A stretch of DNA of 64,000 nucleotides from Planobispora rosea (GTDB lineage: Bacteria; Actinomycetota; Actinomycetes; Streptosporangiales; Streptosporangiaceae), in contig NZ_BMQP01000020.1 of NCBI RefSeq assembly GCF_014648175.1, positions 1 to 64,000 on the forward strand, read 5' to 3'. The position numbers and the translations under genes were made by a program. The notes under the pieces were generated by a model that had not been told where the DNA came from, searched no databases, and saw only the letters and a list, made by a program, of their open reading frames with translations. Of the stretch, positions 1 through 7,792 are shown piece by piece (position 1 is the stretch's first letter; the number at the start of each line of letters is the position of its first letter).

Positions 1-273
1 GGCGACCTGGTGGACGTTCTCCTGGGTCGGCAGGCCCGAGCCGATGTCCAGGAACTGCCGCACGCCCTGTCCGGCGATCTCGCTGACCGCCCGGGACAGG
101 AAGGCGCGGTTGGACCGGGCCGTCTCCCGGACGCCGGGAACGACGCTCATCAGTTTCTCGGCGGCCTCGCGGTCGGACGCGAAGTTGTCCTTGCCGCCGA
201 GGTAGTAGTCGTACATCCGGGCCACGCTGGGGATCGTCGGATCGATCCCCGCCGGCGCCTGCTCGTCGTCCAT
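1..273 (-). CDS. SAM-dependent methyltransferase, DUF574 family (5' part only)
   Basis: The gene runs off the left edge of the window, so only the first 91 codons are present. It starts at ATG 273 and opens with IPSVARMYDYYLGGKDNFA, the signature N-terminus of the actinobacterial DUF574 (PF04672) family. The sequence then reaches the SAM-binding glycine-rich segment FLDIGSGLPTQENVHQVA. Members of the family are predicted class I SAM-dependent methyltransferases of unknown substrate, usually about 270 residues long. The visible part has no frameshift. Family membership is close to certain; the substrate cannot be told. Confidence 0.9.
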   Translation of the reverse strand, partial: MDDEQAPAGIDPTIPSVARMYDYYLGGKDNFASDREAAEKLMSVVPGVRETARSNRAFLSRAVSEIAGQGVRQFLDIGSGLPTQENVHQVA

Positions 274-585
274 GACGCTCTCCCCGGTCTGCTTGATCAC
301 TCTGATGGTGATCGTAAGCCACGTCCGAGGACTTTTAATCTATATCCAGCTTTTTCTTGAACCGCCGATTTGTGTGCGTTCCGTTTCTGGCCGGCCATGC
401 GGTCCGCCAGTGCGATGAACCTCATCAACGCGGCCACATCAGCGGCATCGAGCCCTTTTCACCCTGACGGCACCGGTCAAGGTCTCCCGACGGCGCCGCC
501 TCGGCCCCGGACGGCAAGCCCTCCCGGTCGTGGCCCGGCTGCGCGAGCGTGGACGGTGCTCGCCCCGGGGGCCCGGGGTGAGCGC

Positions 586-873
586 TCAGGCCAGCAGGAA
601 CTTCAGTCGGTCGTCGGCCATCCCCGGGGCGATCTCGATGATCTCCGCGCTGACGACGTCCTCCACGACGAACGGGTCGGCCCTCACGCGGCTCTCCAGT
701 TCGTCCAGCGACGTGTCGTGTGCCAGGATCGCGCCGCCCAACCCCGGCTGGATGCTGCCGACCAGCAGGAACACCCCGTCGTCGAGGCCACGCTTGATCC
801 ACTCTTGATGGCCCGCCATATGTTGACCCGCAGCGCTCCTGTTGTCGGAGAATCGCAGCAGCACCACAAACAT
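586..873 (-). CDS. YCII-related domain protein
   Basis: This protein of about 95 residues begins MFVVLLRF and contains HQEWIKRGLDDGVFLLVGS and ADPFVVEDVVSAEIIEI. That pattern is the small ferredoxin-like alpha/beta fold of the YCII family (PF03795), whose members are dimeric with a conserved His/Asp pair. I chose the internal ATG at 873 because the 13 residues upstream do not look like family sequence. It lies 66 bases downstream of the TetR gene on the same strand and may be co-transcribed with it. Biochemical role unknown. Confidence 0.75.
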   Translation of the reverse strand: MFVVLLRFSDNRSAAGQHMAGHQEWIKRGLDDGVFLLVGSIQPGLGGAILAHDTSLDELESRVRADPFVVEDVVSAEIIEIAPGMADDRLKFLLA

Positions 874-939
874 CTGATTCCTCTGAGCTGATTCGGTGTG
901 CCAGGAGTCCACCTGTGCACATGGTCCGTGTGCGGCGAG

Positions 940-1512
940 CTAGCCGCCTTCCGTGTACTGGCTCAGCCAGTCGCACATCTGCCTGACTTCGCGGCGGATG
1001 AAGTCCTCGTCCCGGAAGGCGTTCGCCAGTGTGGCGACGCCCTGGGTGAACGCCAGGACGTGCATCGCCAGCGCGTCGGCCTCCGTCTCGTGCCCGAGCA
1101 GCGCGAACTGGTCGCGCAGCCACGTGCGGAAGAGCGTGAACAGGCCGTTGGCCTCCCGGAGCGACGCGTGGTCCAGCTTCGCCAGTTCGGTGGTCAGGGT
1201 GCCCACCGGGCAGCCGTAGCTCTGGATGTCCGCGCGGTTCGTCAGCAGGATCTCGATGAACCTGCGGATGCGGCCGGCGGGCTCGCTCTCCTCGGCCTCC
1301 CACCGCTCCAGCAGTTGCCGTGTCCCGGCGAGGCGGGCGCTGATCACCGCGTCCAGGATGTCGTCCTTGGACTTGAAGTGGTAGTAGAAGTTGCCTCTTG
1401 AGATGCGCACGGCCTCGGCGATCGCCGCAAAGGACGTGTGCTCATAACCCTGCTGGTAGAACAGCCGGTCGGCCGCCTCGACGATCTGGGCCCGGGTCGT
1501 CTCGCCGCGCAT
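940..1512 (-). CDS. TetR/AcrR family transcriptional regulator
   Basis: The 190-residue protein has an N-terminal TetR HTH (roughly residues 1-55: RAQIVEAADRLFYQQGYEHTSFAAIAE, in shortened form, then the recognition helix ISRGNFYYHFKSKDDIL). A helical ligand-binding domain follows, containing YGCPVGTL. That Cys-containing turn is typical of the YxaF/LmrA-like branch, which responds to small hydrophobic or electrophilic compounds. It is probably a repressor that controls its own promoter, because a double dyad lies just upstream at 1560-1600. The likely co-regulated gene is the YCII protein downstream. Its ligand is unknown. Confidence 0.9.
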   Translation of the reverse strand: MRGETTRAQIVEAADRLFYQQGYEHTSFAAIAEAVRISRGNFYYHFKSKDDILDAVISARLAGTRQLLERWEAEESEPAGRIRRFIEILLTNRADIQSYGCPVGTLTTELAKLDHASLREANGLFTLFRTWLRDQFALLGHETEADALAMHVLAFTQGVATLANAFRDEDFIRREVRQMCDWLSQYTEGG

Positions 1513-1559
1513 CGCCGCACGCCTCCTCTGCCGGCTTTCCCCACGTTGCCGTCACGGTT

Positions 1560-1600
1560 TAGGACGGTCGTCCTAGGAGGATCTTAGGGCGACCGTCCTA
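1560..1600. promoter_or_regulatory. Double TetR-type operator
   Basis: Two 16-bp half-sites, TAGGACGGTCGTCCTA (1560-1575) and TAGGGCGACCGTCCTA (1585-1600), lie 25 bp centre to centre, 48-88 bases upstream of the TetR start codon. Each is an imperfect palindrome, and the two are close reverse complements of each other. This is the usual layout for cooperative binding of two TetR dimers, so autoregulation is inferred. Between here and the next gene at 1840 I see no coding region. Confidence 0.7.
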
Positions 1601-1839
1601 GGCCGTCAATCTGCCCGGCGTGGGCGCTCGCACGGACGCCTACGACTCGCAGCTGACCGACGCACAACCGGGAAATGTCCGTCTCGGATTTCTCCGGCGG
1701 ATCTCGCCGAGCTCGATCTTCGAGAAAGAAGCCGTACGGACTGCATAAGTAGATAAATGTCTATGAAAAGCGATAAAACTCCGCGTAAGAGCGGTCCCCG
1801 GAGAACGGAGGTCAGGGAACAGCGGTCAGGGAACAACGG

Positions 1840-3117
1840 TCAGAAAGCGCGCTTCACCGGGATGACGACCCGGAGCAGGGTGCCCGCGCCCCGGCGGCTG
1901 TGCACCTCCAGGCGTCCGCCGAGCAGCTCGGCGCGCTCGCGCATGCCGCCCAGGCCGTAGCCGGTGGGGGCCGGGTGCTCGGCCAGGCGGCAGGGGTCGA
2001 AGCCGACGCCGTCGTCCTCGATCTCCAGTGTGACGTCCCCGCTCCGTACGGCCAGGCTGATCGCCGCGGACCCGGCGCCGGAGTGCCTGGCCACGTTGGA
2101 CAGGGCCTCCTGGGCCACCCGGTAGATCGCGGTCTCGACGTGTTCGGGCAGGCGGACCGGGGCCAGGTCCACCTCGACCGTCAGCTGCGGGAACGATCTG
2201 GCGAGACTGGCCAGGCTGGCGGGCAGGCCGAGGTCGTCGAGGACCGGGGGACGGAGTCCCTCGATGGCGGACCTGGTCTCGGCCAGCGCGTCGTCGGCCA
2301 GCGCCCGCGCCCGCCTGATCTGCTCCGCGGCCTCACACGTCTGTTCTGCGTCCTCACGGGTCTGTTCCCCGGCCTTGCGCTTCTGTCTCGCGGGCCCGTC
2401 AGCCTGCTCCCCGGTTCCCCGCGCGTTCTCCGGCGCGAGCGCGTCCAAGGCGGCGGACAGGTGGTAGGAGAGGCTGACGATGCGCTGGCTGATGCCGTCG
2501 TGGATCTCTCCCGCGAGGCGGCGCCGTTCGGCCTCCTGGGCGAGGACGACGCGCTCGGCGAAGCGCTCCATGGCCTCCTCGCGCTCGGCCAGGCGGCGGT
2601 GGAGACGGGCGTTCTCGATGGTCCCGGCGATCAGCCCGCCCACGGAGTGCAGGAGCTCGACCTCGGCGTAGGTGAACGCCCGCCGCGCCCGGGTGTGCAC
2701 GTTGAGGACGCCGACCAGGTGGCCGGGGCGGATGGCGATGGGAACCGAGCACATCGAGGTGAAGTCCTCGCCCCGCAGTTCCGGGATGTACTTGTAGCGG
2801 GGGTCGGCGAGCTTGTCGTCGTCGATGACCACGGGCCTGCCGTGGGCCGCGACCCAGCCGGCGACGCCCTCGCCGAGGTCCAGCTCGATCAGGCCGGACA
2901 GTTCGTCGAAGGGCGGGGTGGCGCCGCGCAGGACGAGCCGGCGGCCGTTGTCGTCGAGCAGGTGCACGAAGCAGACGTCCGTCTCGGTCGTCTCGGTGAT
3001 CAACGCGGCCACGCCCTGCACGATCTCGCCCAGGTCGAGACCGGTGGAGATGATCTCGATGATCCGGGAGAGCAGCCGCGCCTCCCGCTCCGGATCGGTC
3101 AGTCCGAGCCGGCTCAC
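1840..3117 (-). CDS. GAF-domain sensor histidine kinase, NarL/DegS type
   Basis: This 425-residue soluble kinase has no membrane segment. A GAF sensor domain covers about residues 20-170 and is followed by a coiled coil. The HisKA_3 phosphoacceptor box is ERRRLAGEIHDGISQR with His206. The C-terminal HATPase_c has the N box ALSNVARHSGA and G boxes DDGVGF and GYGLGGMRERA. An unusual Glu/Arg-rich insert (about residues 230-265, repeated EQTREDAEQTCEAAEQ) extends the linker after the H box. It lies 40 bases downstream of the response regulator at 3158-3817 and is its evident partner. GAF domains of such kinases bind haem, nucleotides or small molecules; the signal here is unknown. Confidence 0.92.
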   Translation of the reverse strand: MSRLGLTDPEREARLLSRIIEIISTGLDLGEIVQGVAALITETTETDVCFVHLLDDNGRRLVLRGATPPFDELSGLIELDLGEGVAGWVAAHGRPVVIDDDKLADPRYKYIPELRGEDFTSMCSVPIAIRPGHLVGVLNVHTRARRAFTYAEVELLHSVGGLIAGTIENARLHRRLAEREEAMERFAERVVLAQEAERRRLAGEIHDGISQRIVSLSYHLSAALDALAPENARGTGEQADGPARQKRKAGEQTREDAEQTCEAAEQIRRARALADDALAETRSAIEGLRPPVLDDLGLPASLASLARSFPQLTVEVDLAPVRLPEHVETAIYRVAQEALSNVARHSGAGSAAISLAVRSGDVTLEIEDDGVGFDPCRLAEHPAPTGYGLGGMRERAELLGGRLEVHSRRGAGTLLRVVIPVKRAF

Positions 3118-3157
3118 CGGAACACCCCCTCGTGCGGGACGGCCGGTCCGGTACGGG

Positions 3158-3817
3158 TCACCGGAACACCCCCTCGCGCAGGGCGGTGGCCACCGCGGTG
3201 ACGCGGTCGTTGACGCCGAGCTTGCGGTAGATGCCGCGGGTGTGGGTCTTGACGGTCTCCTCGCTGACCGTCAGGCGGGCGGCGATGCCCTTGTTGCTCA
3301 GGCCCGACACCATCAGCGCCAGGACCTCGCTCTCGCGCTGGGTGAGGCCGAGGTGGGCGCCCGGCCAGAACTCGCCGGCGTGGAGCCGGGCGGCGGACAG
3401 GGCGATCCGGCCGGCCAGCGTCGGGGCGATCAGCACCTCCCCGGCCACGATCCGCAGCAGGGATCCGACCAGCTCGGCGCCGGTCACGTCCTTCAGCAGG
3501 AATCCGGAGGCGCCGAGCCGCAGGGCCTGGTAGACGTACTGCTCGTCGTCGTAGACGGTCATGAAGACCACCCGGCAGGAGGGGCGGGCGCGCAGGATCC
3601 TGGCGCAGGCGTCCAGGCCGCTCTCGCCGCGCAGCCGTACGTCGAGCAGGACCAGATCGGGCTCGTAGGTCAGGATGGCGCGCAGTGCCCCGTCGGAGTC
3701 GCGCGCCTCCCCGACGATCCGCACCTGGTCGCGGTAGGACCGCAACATGGCCCGCAGGCCGTCGTGGACCATCTGGTGGTCGTCGACGGTCACCAGCCGG
3801 AGAGGTGGGCTCCTCAT
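3158..3817 (-). CDS. NarL/FixJ-type response regulator
   Basis: This is a 219-residue DNA-binding response regulator. The receiver domain begins RLVTVDDHQ, with acidic residues Asp12-Asp13, phospho-acceptor Asp59 in LVLLDVRL, and the later conserved LLKDV. The C-terminal LuxR-type HTH reads LTQRESEVLALMVSGLSNKG followed by VSEETVKTHTRGIYRKLGV. I chose ATG 3817 because translation upstream of it overlaps the divergent kinase gene and is not receiver-like. It is the first gene of an operon with the GAF kinase. Targets unknown. Confidence 0.93.
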   Translation of the reverse strand: MRSPPLRLVTVDDHQMVHDGLRAMLRSYRDQVRIVGEARDSDGALRAILTYEPDLVLLDVRLRGESGLDACARILRARPSCRVVFMTVYDDEQYVYQALRLGASGFLLKDVTGAELVGSLLRIVAGEVLIAPTLAGRIALSAARLHAGEFWPGAHLGLTQRESEVLALMVSGLSNKGIAARLTVSEETVKTHTRGIYRKLGVNDRVTAVATALREGVFR

Positions 3818-4010
3818 GCGCCAAAGGTACGAAAAATAAGGGCACTTAAGGATCCCCCGGTGTCTCACCCGGATGGGGGAGGGCGGCCTCCCGGACCCGG
3901 CATAACGTCCGGGCAGCGGCCTGCCGCGGAACCCCCTCCGTCGCGAAGCAGGGAGGCGGGTTCCGCAGCGGGCACCGACCCGCCTCATTCCGTGGAAGCG
4001 AGCCGCCCCG

Positions 4011-4952
4011 ATGCCCCACAAGCTGATGCGGATCCACCGGGCCGAGTCGTTCCGGCCCGCCATGCTCGCCATCGCCGGCGACAGCGCGGCCGGCAAGACG
4101 ACCGTCGCCCGAGGCCTGACCGAGGCGCTGGGTGAGGAGCGCAGCACCATGGTCTGCGTGGACGACTACCACCGCTACGAACGGGCCGAGCGGAGCGGGC
4201 TGCCGTTCACCCCGCTCCACCCCGCCTGCAACCACATTCAGATCATGGAGCAGCACCTGCAGCTGCTGGCGATGGGCCAGCCGATCCTCAAGCCCGTCTA
4301 CGACCACCGGGACGGTTCCCTCGCCCGGCCCCGCCTGGTCGAACCGCGCGACCTGGTGATCGTGGAGGGGCTTCTCCCCCTCCACAGCAAACTGGCCAGA
4401 GCGTGCTTCGACGTCACCGTCTATCTCGACCCGCCGGAGTGGGCCAGGCGTGAATGGAAGGTCACCCGGGACACGGATCGGCGGGGCTACACCCCCGCGC
4501 AGGTCCTGGCGGAACTCTCCCGGCGCGAGACGGACTCGGCGGGTTTCGTCCGCCCTCAGCGGCGCGAGGCGGACATCGTGGTCCGCTTCACGCCGGTCGA
4601 GGGGCGCGAGGGCGGGCCGCTCTCGGCGACGCTGCTGCTGCGGCCCACGATCCGCCACCCCGACTTCGCCCGCATCCTGTCCTGCGCCACCGGCCTGGCC
4701 GCCCACCTCACACTCACCCGTGACTGCGACGGCGGCCCGGTGGACGCCCTGCACGTCCACGGGGACGCGGACCCGCTGGAGGCCGACGTGGTGGCCAAGG
4801 CGATCTGGCACGACCTCGGCGTGCCCGAGCCGCTCCCCGGCCGCCTGGGCCTCATGCCGGACGGCTCACGCAACGAGCCGCTCCGGATCACCCAGCTGAT
4901 CCTCCTGTATCACCTGATCCGAGCGGGGGTGTGGCGGCTGCCCGGGGAGTGA
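4011..4952 (+). CDS. Phosphoribulokinase/uridine kinase-like P-loop kinase
   Basis: The protein has 313 residues. The P-loop GDSAAGKTT sits at residues 23-31 and is followed by CVDDYHRYE and the phosphoribulokinase-type segment TPLHPACNHIQIMEQHL. LKPVYDHRDG and VIVEGLLPLHS match the catalytic and substrate-binding blocks of phosphoribulokinases. By family knowledge it would phosphorylate ribulose 5-phosphate or a related sugar or nucleoside. No RuBisCO or other Calvin-cycle gene is nearby, so a heterotroph-specific role is likely. It is divergent from the response regulator across 193 bases. Confidence 0.85.
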   Translation: MPHKLMRIHRAESFRPAMLAIAGDSAAGKTTVARGLTEALGEERSTMVCVDDYHRYERAERSGLPFTPLHPACNHIQIMEQHLQLLAMGQPILKPVYDHRDGSLARPRLVEPRDLVIVEGLLPLHSKLARACFDVTVYLDPPEWARREWKVTRDTDRRGYTPAQVLAELSRRETDSAGFVRPQRREADIVVRFTPVEGREGGPLSATLLLRPTIRHPDFARILSCATGLAAHLTLTRDCDGGPVDALHVHGDADPLEADVVAKAIWHDLGVPEPLPGRLGLMPDGSRNEPLRITQLILLYHLIRAGVWRLPGE

Positions 4953-5019
4953 CCCTGTGCGGCCGCCGCCCGGGAGCGACCTCCGGCTGCGGCGCGACAG
5001 GAAGATCGGCCTCCACACG

Positions 5020-5036
5020 GTGAGAGGTCCTCTCAC
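5020..5036. promoter_or_regulatory. Inverted repeat upstream of small gene
   Basis: GTGAGAGG and CCTCTCAC form a perfect 8-bp dyad around a single T, about 75 bases before the start of the 78-residue gene at 5110. The flanks (ACACGGT on the left, ACCGCGTGT on the right) extend the symmetry imperfectly. It could be an operator or, as RNA, a tight hairpin. No regulator can be assigned. Confidence 0.4.
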
Positions 5037-5109
5037 TACCGCGTGTCTCCACGCGGGGGAGATCCTTGGGTTCACCGTTGACCCGTTGACTCCCCGGAGG
5101 TGGTGACAG

Positions 5110-5346
5110 GTGCTGCTCCCGCTGCAGAACGCTGGCTGGGAACGGATGCTCAGGCGGTACGCCGGATCCTGGTCGATCTGGAGAAGTGACACGGGCCGGT
5201 GGTACGCGACCCGGACCACGGGCCCCCTCTCGCAGGCCGAGCTGGACGCCGGGCTCGTCATGACCGCGTACGCCGACGACGCCGAGGCGCTTGAGGCGAT
5301 CCTGCAGGAGCAGGAACGGATCGACGGCCCCGCCGCGGCGGTCTGA
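5110..5346 (+). CDS. Small conserved-looking hypothetical protein
   Basis: This 78-residue protein starts at GTG 5110. The start is supported by a GGAGG ribosome-binding site at 5096-5100, nine bases ahead. The sequence is mixed-charge and soluble, with a Trp/Tyr-rich N-terminal half (SWSIWRSDTGRWYATRTTG) and an acidic helical C-terminal half (ADDAEALEAILQEQERID). I do not recognise a named family. The RBS and even composition make it a real gene rather than a chance frame. It may be transcribed with the acidic protein at 5420. Confidence 0.65.
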   Translation: MLLPLQNAGWERMLRRYAGSWSIWRSDTGRWYATRTTGPLSQAELDAGLVMTAYADDAEALEAILQEQERIDGPAAAV

Positions 5347-5419
5347 GGGGGACACGTCTCCTGGGAATTCTCCTGATCGGGCCGGGTATGCGTGAGCCTG
5401 AACGACAGGAGGAGAGATC

Positions 5420-5608
5420 ATGGTCCAGTCAGACGAGACCGATCCCGGCGAGTGGGGGAGCACCGGGGAGGACGCCGCGCCCGGCGGGCCGGAGAAGCAG
5501 CCGCCGCTGGCCCAGTCGCCCGACGCCGAGCCCGAGGAGGACGCCCAGCCCGGCGCGGAGCGCGACTGGCTGCCGTCGGAGGCGCAGTCGCCGGACGACA
5601 TGGAGTGA
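5420..5608 (+). CDS. Small acidic, probably disordered protein
   Basis: This 62-residue protein starts at ATG 5420, just after a strong AGGAGGAG ribosome-binding site. It is rich in Asp, Glu, Pro, Gly and Gln with no hydrophobic core, and carries two similar segments (LAQSPDAEPEED and SEAQSPDDME). It is therefore probably disordered and cytoplasmic. No family is recognised. The RBS decides this frame among several overlapping ones. Confidence 0.55.
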   Translation: MVQSDETDPGEWGSTGEDAAPGGPEKQPPLAQSPDAEPEEDAQPGAERDWLPSEAQSPDDME

Positions 5609-5625
5609 GCCCGAGGCCCGGGCGA

Positions 5626-5681
5626 CAGGCTGACCCGGGCCGCAGGCTGACCCGCTGACCCGGGCCGCAGGCTGACCCGGG
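5626..5681. repeat. Short direct repeats (CAGGCTGACCCGGGCCG)
   Basis: CAGGCTGACCCGGGCCG occurs at 5626-5642, then in shortened and partial forms at 5643-5654 and 5655-5667, and again at 5668-5681. The array lies between convergent genes ending at 5608 and 5688. It probably arose by slippage; a role in transcript 3' ends is possible but unproven. Confidence 0.6.
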
Positions 5682-5687
5682 TCTCCG

Positions 5688-6548
5688 TCAGGACTCCCAG
5701 TCGACGGCGACCTTCTCGGGGTCCTCGGCGGCGATCCGTACGGGCAGCTCAGTGCCGGGCAGGGTCCGGTGCAGGTGGGCCGAGGGCACCCGGTGGCCCA
5801 GCCGCACCTCGTACGGCGCGTGCCCGCCGTCCGGAGTCACCCGCAGCATGAACCCCACGATCGGGTCGCCGTTCTCGGCGGTCATGCCGTTCATGGAGAA
5901 GGTGCCCAGCACGGTCGCGGTGCCGGGCAGACCCCGGGCGAGCAGGTCGGCCGCGGACAGATGCTCCTTGATCACCGGACCGCCCTCACCCGGGGGCACG
6001 CTCCAGTCGATCGTCAGCCGCTCCCGCCTGGCCGGGTCGATCCGTACGGCCAGCACACAGCCCGGCAGCACGGCCCCGACCAGCAGCCGGGGCAGGGTCT
6101 CCCGGTGCGAGACGCGGTAGGGAGCCGCGCCGGCGCGGCACACCTCCAGCTCGAAGGCGACCATGGGCAGGTCGTTCACGGTCATTCCGGTGTCCGCCAT
6201 GGAGACCACGAGCGCGGTCGCGGGGATTCCGCCGGTGCGCAGGTCGTCGTTGCCCCGGGTCATCTCGTTGACCATGGCGAAGAACCCGCCGACCGTCCCC
6301 GCGGAGGACGCCGCCGACGCCGCCGACACCTCCGTCTCGAAGACCGACATGGCCCGGCCCATCATCGTGGAGTGGAAGGACCACGCCGCCGTGAAGGTCC
6401 CCGAGAGCGTCAGGATCATGCCCGAGACGAACGCCGGGACCGCCCATCCGGGCATCGGCCACATCGTCATCCCGGTGATTCCCGCGGTGAGGAGAACGGC
6501 GCCGCAAGCCCCGACCGCCATGCCCAGCGTCCTCATCCGTGTCATCAC
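5688..6548 (-). CDS. Membrane-anchored protein with duplicated beta-rich domain
   Basis: The protein has 286 residues. Two hydrophobic helices lie near the N-terminus (about residues 8-30 and 35-57). After a short linker, two homologous domains follow: the first begins GIPATALVVSMADTGMTVND and ends LTIDW, the second begins GLPGTATVLGTFSMNGMTAE and ends VAVDWES. The repeats share the pattern G(I/L)PxTAxV, then PxVxFxLxV, then APYxV. I cannot name the family with certainty; the layout resembles uncharacterised actinobacterial envelope proteins. The gene is divergent from the universal stress protein. Confidence 0.75.
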   Translation of the reverse strand: MMTRMRTLGMAVGACGAVLLTAGITGMTMWPMPGWAVPAFVSGMILTLSGTFTAAWSFHSTMMGRAMSVFETEVSAASAASSAGTVGGFFAMVNEMTRGNDDLRTGGIPATALVVSMADTGMTVNDLPMVAFELEVCRAGAAPYRVSHRETLPRLLVGAVLPGCVLAVRIDPARRERLTIDWSVPPGEGGPVIKEHLSAADLLARGLPGTATVLGTFSMNGMTAENGDPIVGFMLRVTPDGGHAPYEVRLGHRVPSAHLHRTLPGTELPVRIAAEDPEKVAVDWES

Positions 6549-6687
6549 GTTCCCCGTTCCCAGAAGTACGGTGCCCTGCTGTTACGGATCAAGGGAAGCG
6601 GAGATCGCTTTCACCCCGGTTGCATCCCGATTACCGGACGGCCCGTGGACCGGGGATGGCGGCTTTTCCGCTGGGTATGGGCCATCC

Positions 6688-7587
6688 ATGAGACATGTGG
6701 TGGTGGGTGTCGACGGGTCCGCGGACAGTCTCCGGGCCGTGCGGTGGGCGGCTCGCGAAGCGATGCGCCGGAGGTCCTCGCTCCGGGTGGTCCACGCCGT
6801 GTACGCGTGGCTGCACCATCCGGCGGAGGCCGGGATAGAGGAGGTCCGGCAGTGGCTGCTGGACGGCGGCCGGGTGATCCTCGATCAGGCTGTGGCGTGC
6901 GCCCGGGAGTGCGAGCCCGGACTGGAGGTCGATGAGGCCATCGCGGCCGGTGACCCGGTCCAGGTGCTTGCGGCCGAGGCGGACGGGGCGGGGATGCTGG
7001 TGGTGGCCTCGCGGGGGACGGGCCGGATCTCCAGCCTGCTGCTCGGCTCGGTGGCCCTGAAGGTCGCCTCGCAGGCGTCCTGCCCGGTGGTGGTGATCCG
7101 CGGTCCGCTGGAGCCGGAGAAGCTGTTCGACGAGGTGGTCGTCGGCGTGGACGGTTCACCGGCGGGTGCCGAGGCGCTCCGGTTCGCCGCGACCGAGGCC
7201 GTACTGCGCGGGGCGCGGCTCCGGGCGATCCTGGCGTGGACCCTGGCCACCCCGGCGGCCGAGACGATGCCCCCGCTCCTCATCGAGCTCGGCCAGATCG
7301 AGGACGCCTGGACGCGCATCCTGGAGGAGGCCGTGGAGGCCGTGGAGAAAGACCATCCGGGGCTCGACGTCGTGCACCAGGTGGTGACGGGCCACCCGGT
7401 GCAGGCGCTCACCGACGCCTCGGAGGGCGCGGACCTGGTCGTCGTGGGAACGCGGGGGCGGGGCGCGCTCGCCGGGCTCGTCCTGGGTTCGGTGAGCCAC
7501 GGGGTGCTGCACCACGCCAACTGCCCGGTCGCCGTGATCAGCCCGAAGGTCTTCGCCGCCCGACTGGGCAACGAACGGGCCGCCTGA
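6688..7587 (+). CDS. Universal stress protein with two UspA domains
   Basis: This 299-residue protein is two tandem UspA domains. Each starts with the VVVGVDGS(A/P) motif (near residues 4 and 151). Each ends with the ATP-binding G-2x-G-9x-G(S/T) motif, seen as SRGTGRISSLLLGSVALKV and TRGRGALAGLVLGSVSHGV. Two-domain ATP-binding USPs are typical of actinobacteria and are linked to dormancy, hypoxia or redox stress. ATG 6688 is chosen because it directly precedes the first beta strand RHVVVGVDGS. No DosR-type box was identified upstream. Confidence 0.93.
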   Translation: MRHVVVGVDGSADSLRAVRWAAREAMRRRSSLRVVHAVYAWLHHPAEAGIEEVRQWLLDGGRVILDQAVACARECEPGLEVDEAIAAGDPVQVLAAEADGAGMLVVASRGTGRISSLLLGSVALKVASQASCPVVVIRGPLEPEKLFDEVVVGVDGSPAGAEALRFAATEAVLRGARLRAILAWTLATPAAETMPPLLIELGQIEDAWTRILEEAVEAVEKDHPGLDVVHQVVTGHPVQALTDASEGADLVVVGTRGRGALAGLVLGSVSHGVLHHANCPVAVISPKVFAARLGNERAA

Positions 7588-7626
7588 GCCCGCACCCGGA
7601 TGAGCGGGCGGTCCGGGTTCCCGCCC

Positions 7627-7692
7627 GGCTGAGCGGTCCGCCGGTTTCCTGTCCGGCTGAGCGGTCCGCCGGTTTCCTGTCCGGCTGAGCGG
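7627..7692. repeat. 28-bp tandem repeat, 2.4 copies
   Basis: Two perfect 28-bp copies (7627-7654 and 7655-7682) start with GGCTGAGCGGTCCGCCGG and end with TTTCCTGTCC. A partial third copy follows at 7683-7692. The array sits 40 bases after the universal stress protein stop codon, in the 205-base gap before the next gene. It is a minisatellite and probably varies in number between strains. Confidence 0.85.
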
Positions 7693-7792
7693 GTCGCCCG
7701 GACTCCCGCCCGGATTCCCGGCCGGAGGCGGCGCCCGTCGATCCCGTGCCGATCCCCCGTCTGGAACGCCGTCCCCTGGGTACCCGGAGGGA

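Noticed and set aside
1606..1836. A 76-residue frame on the minus strand between the TetR operators and the histidine kinase gene.
   Set aside because: No ribosome-binding site, Arg/Ser-rich random-looking product, and no family features.
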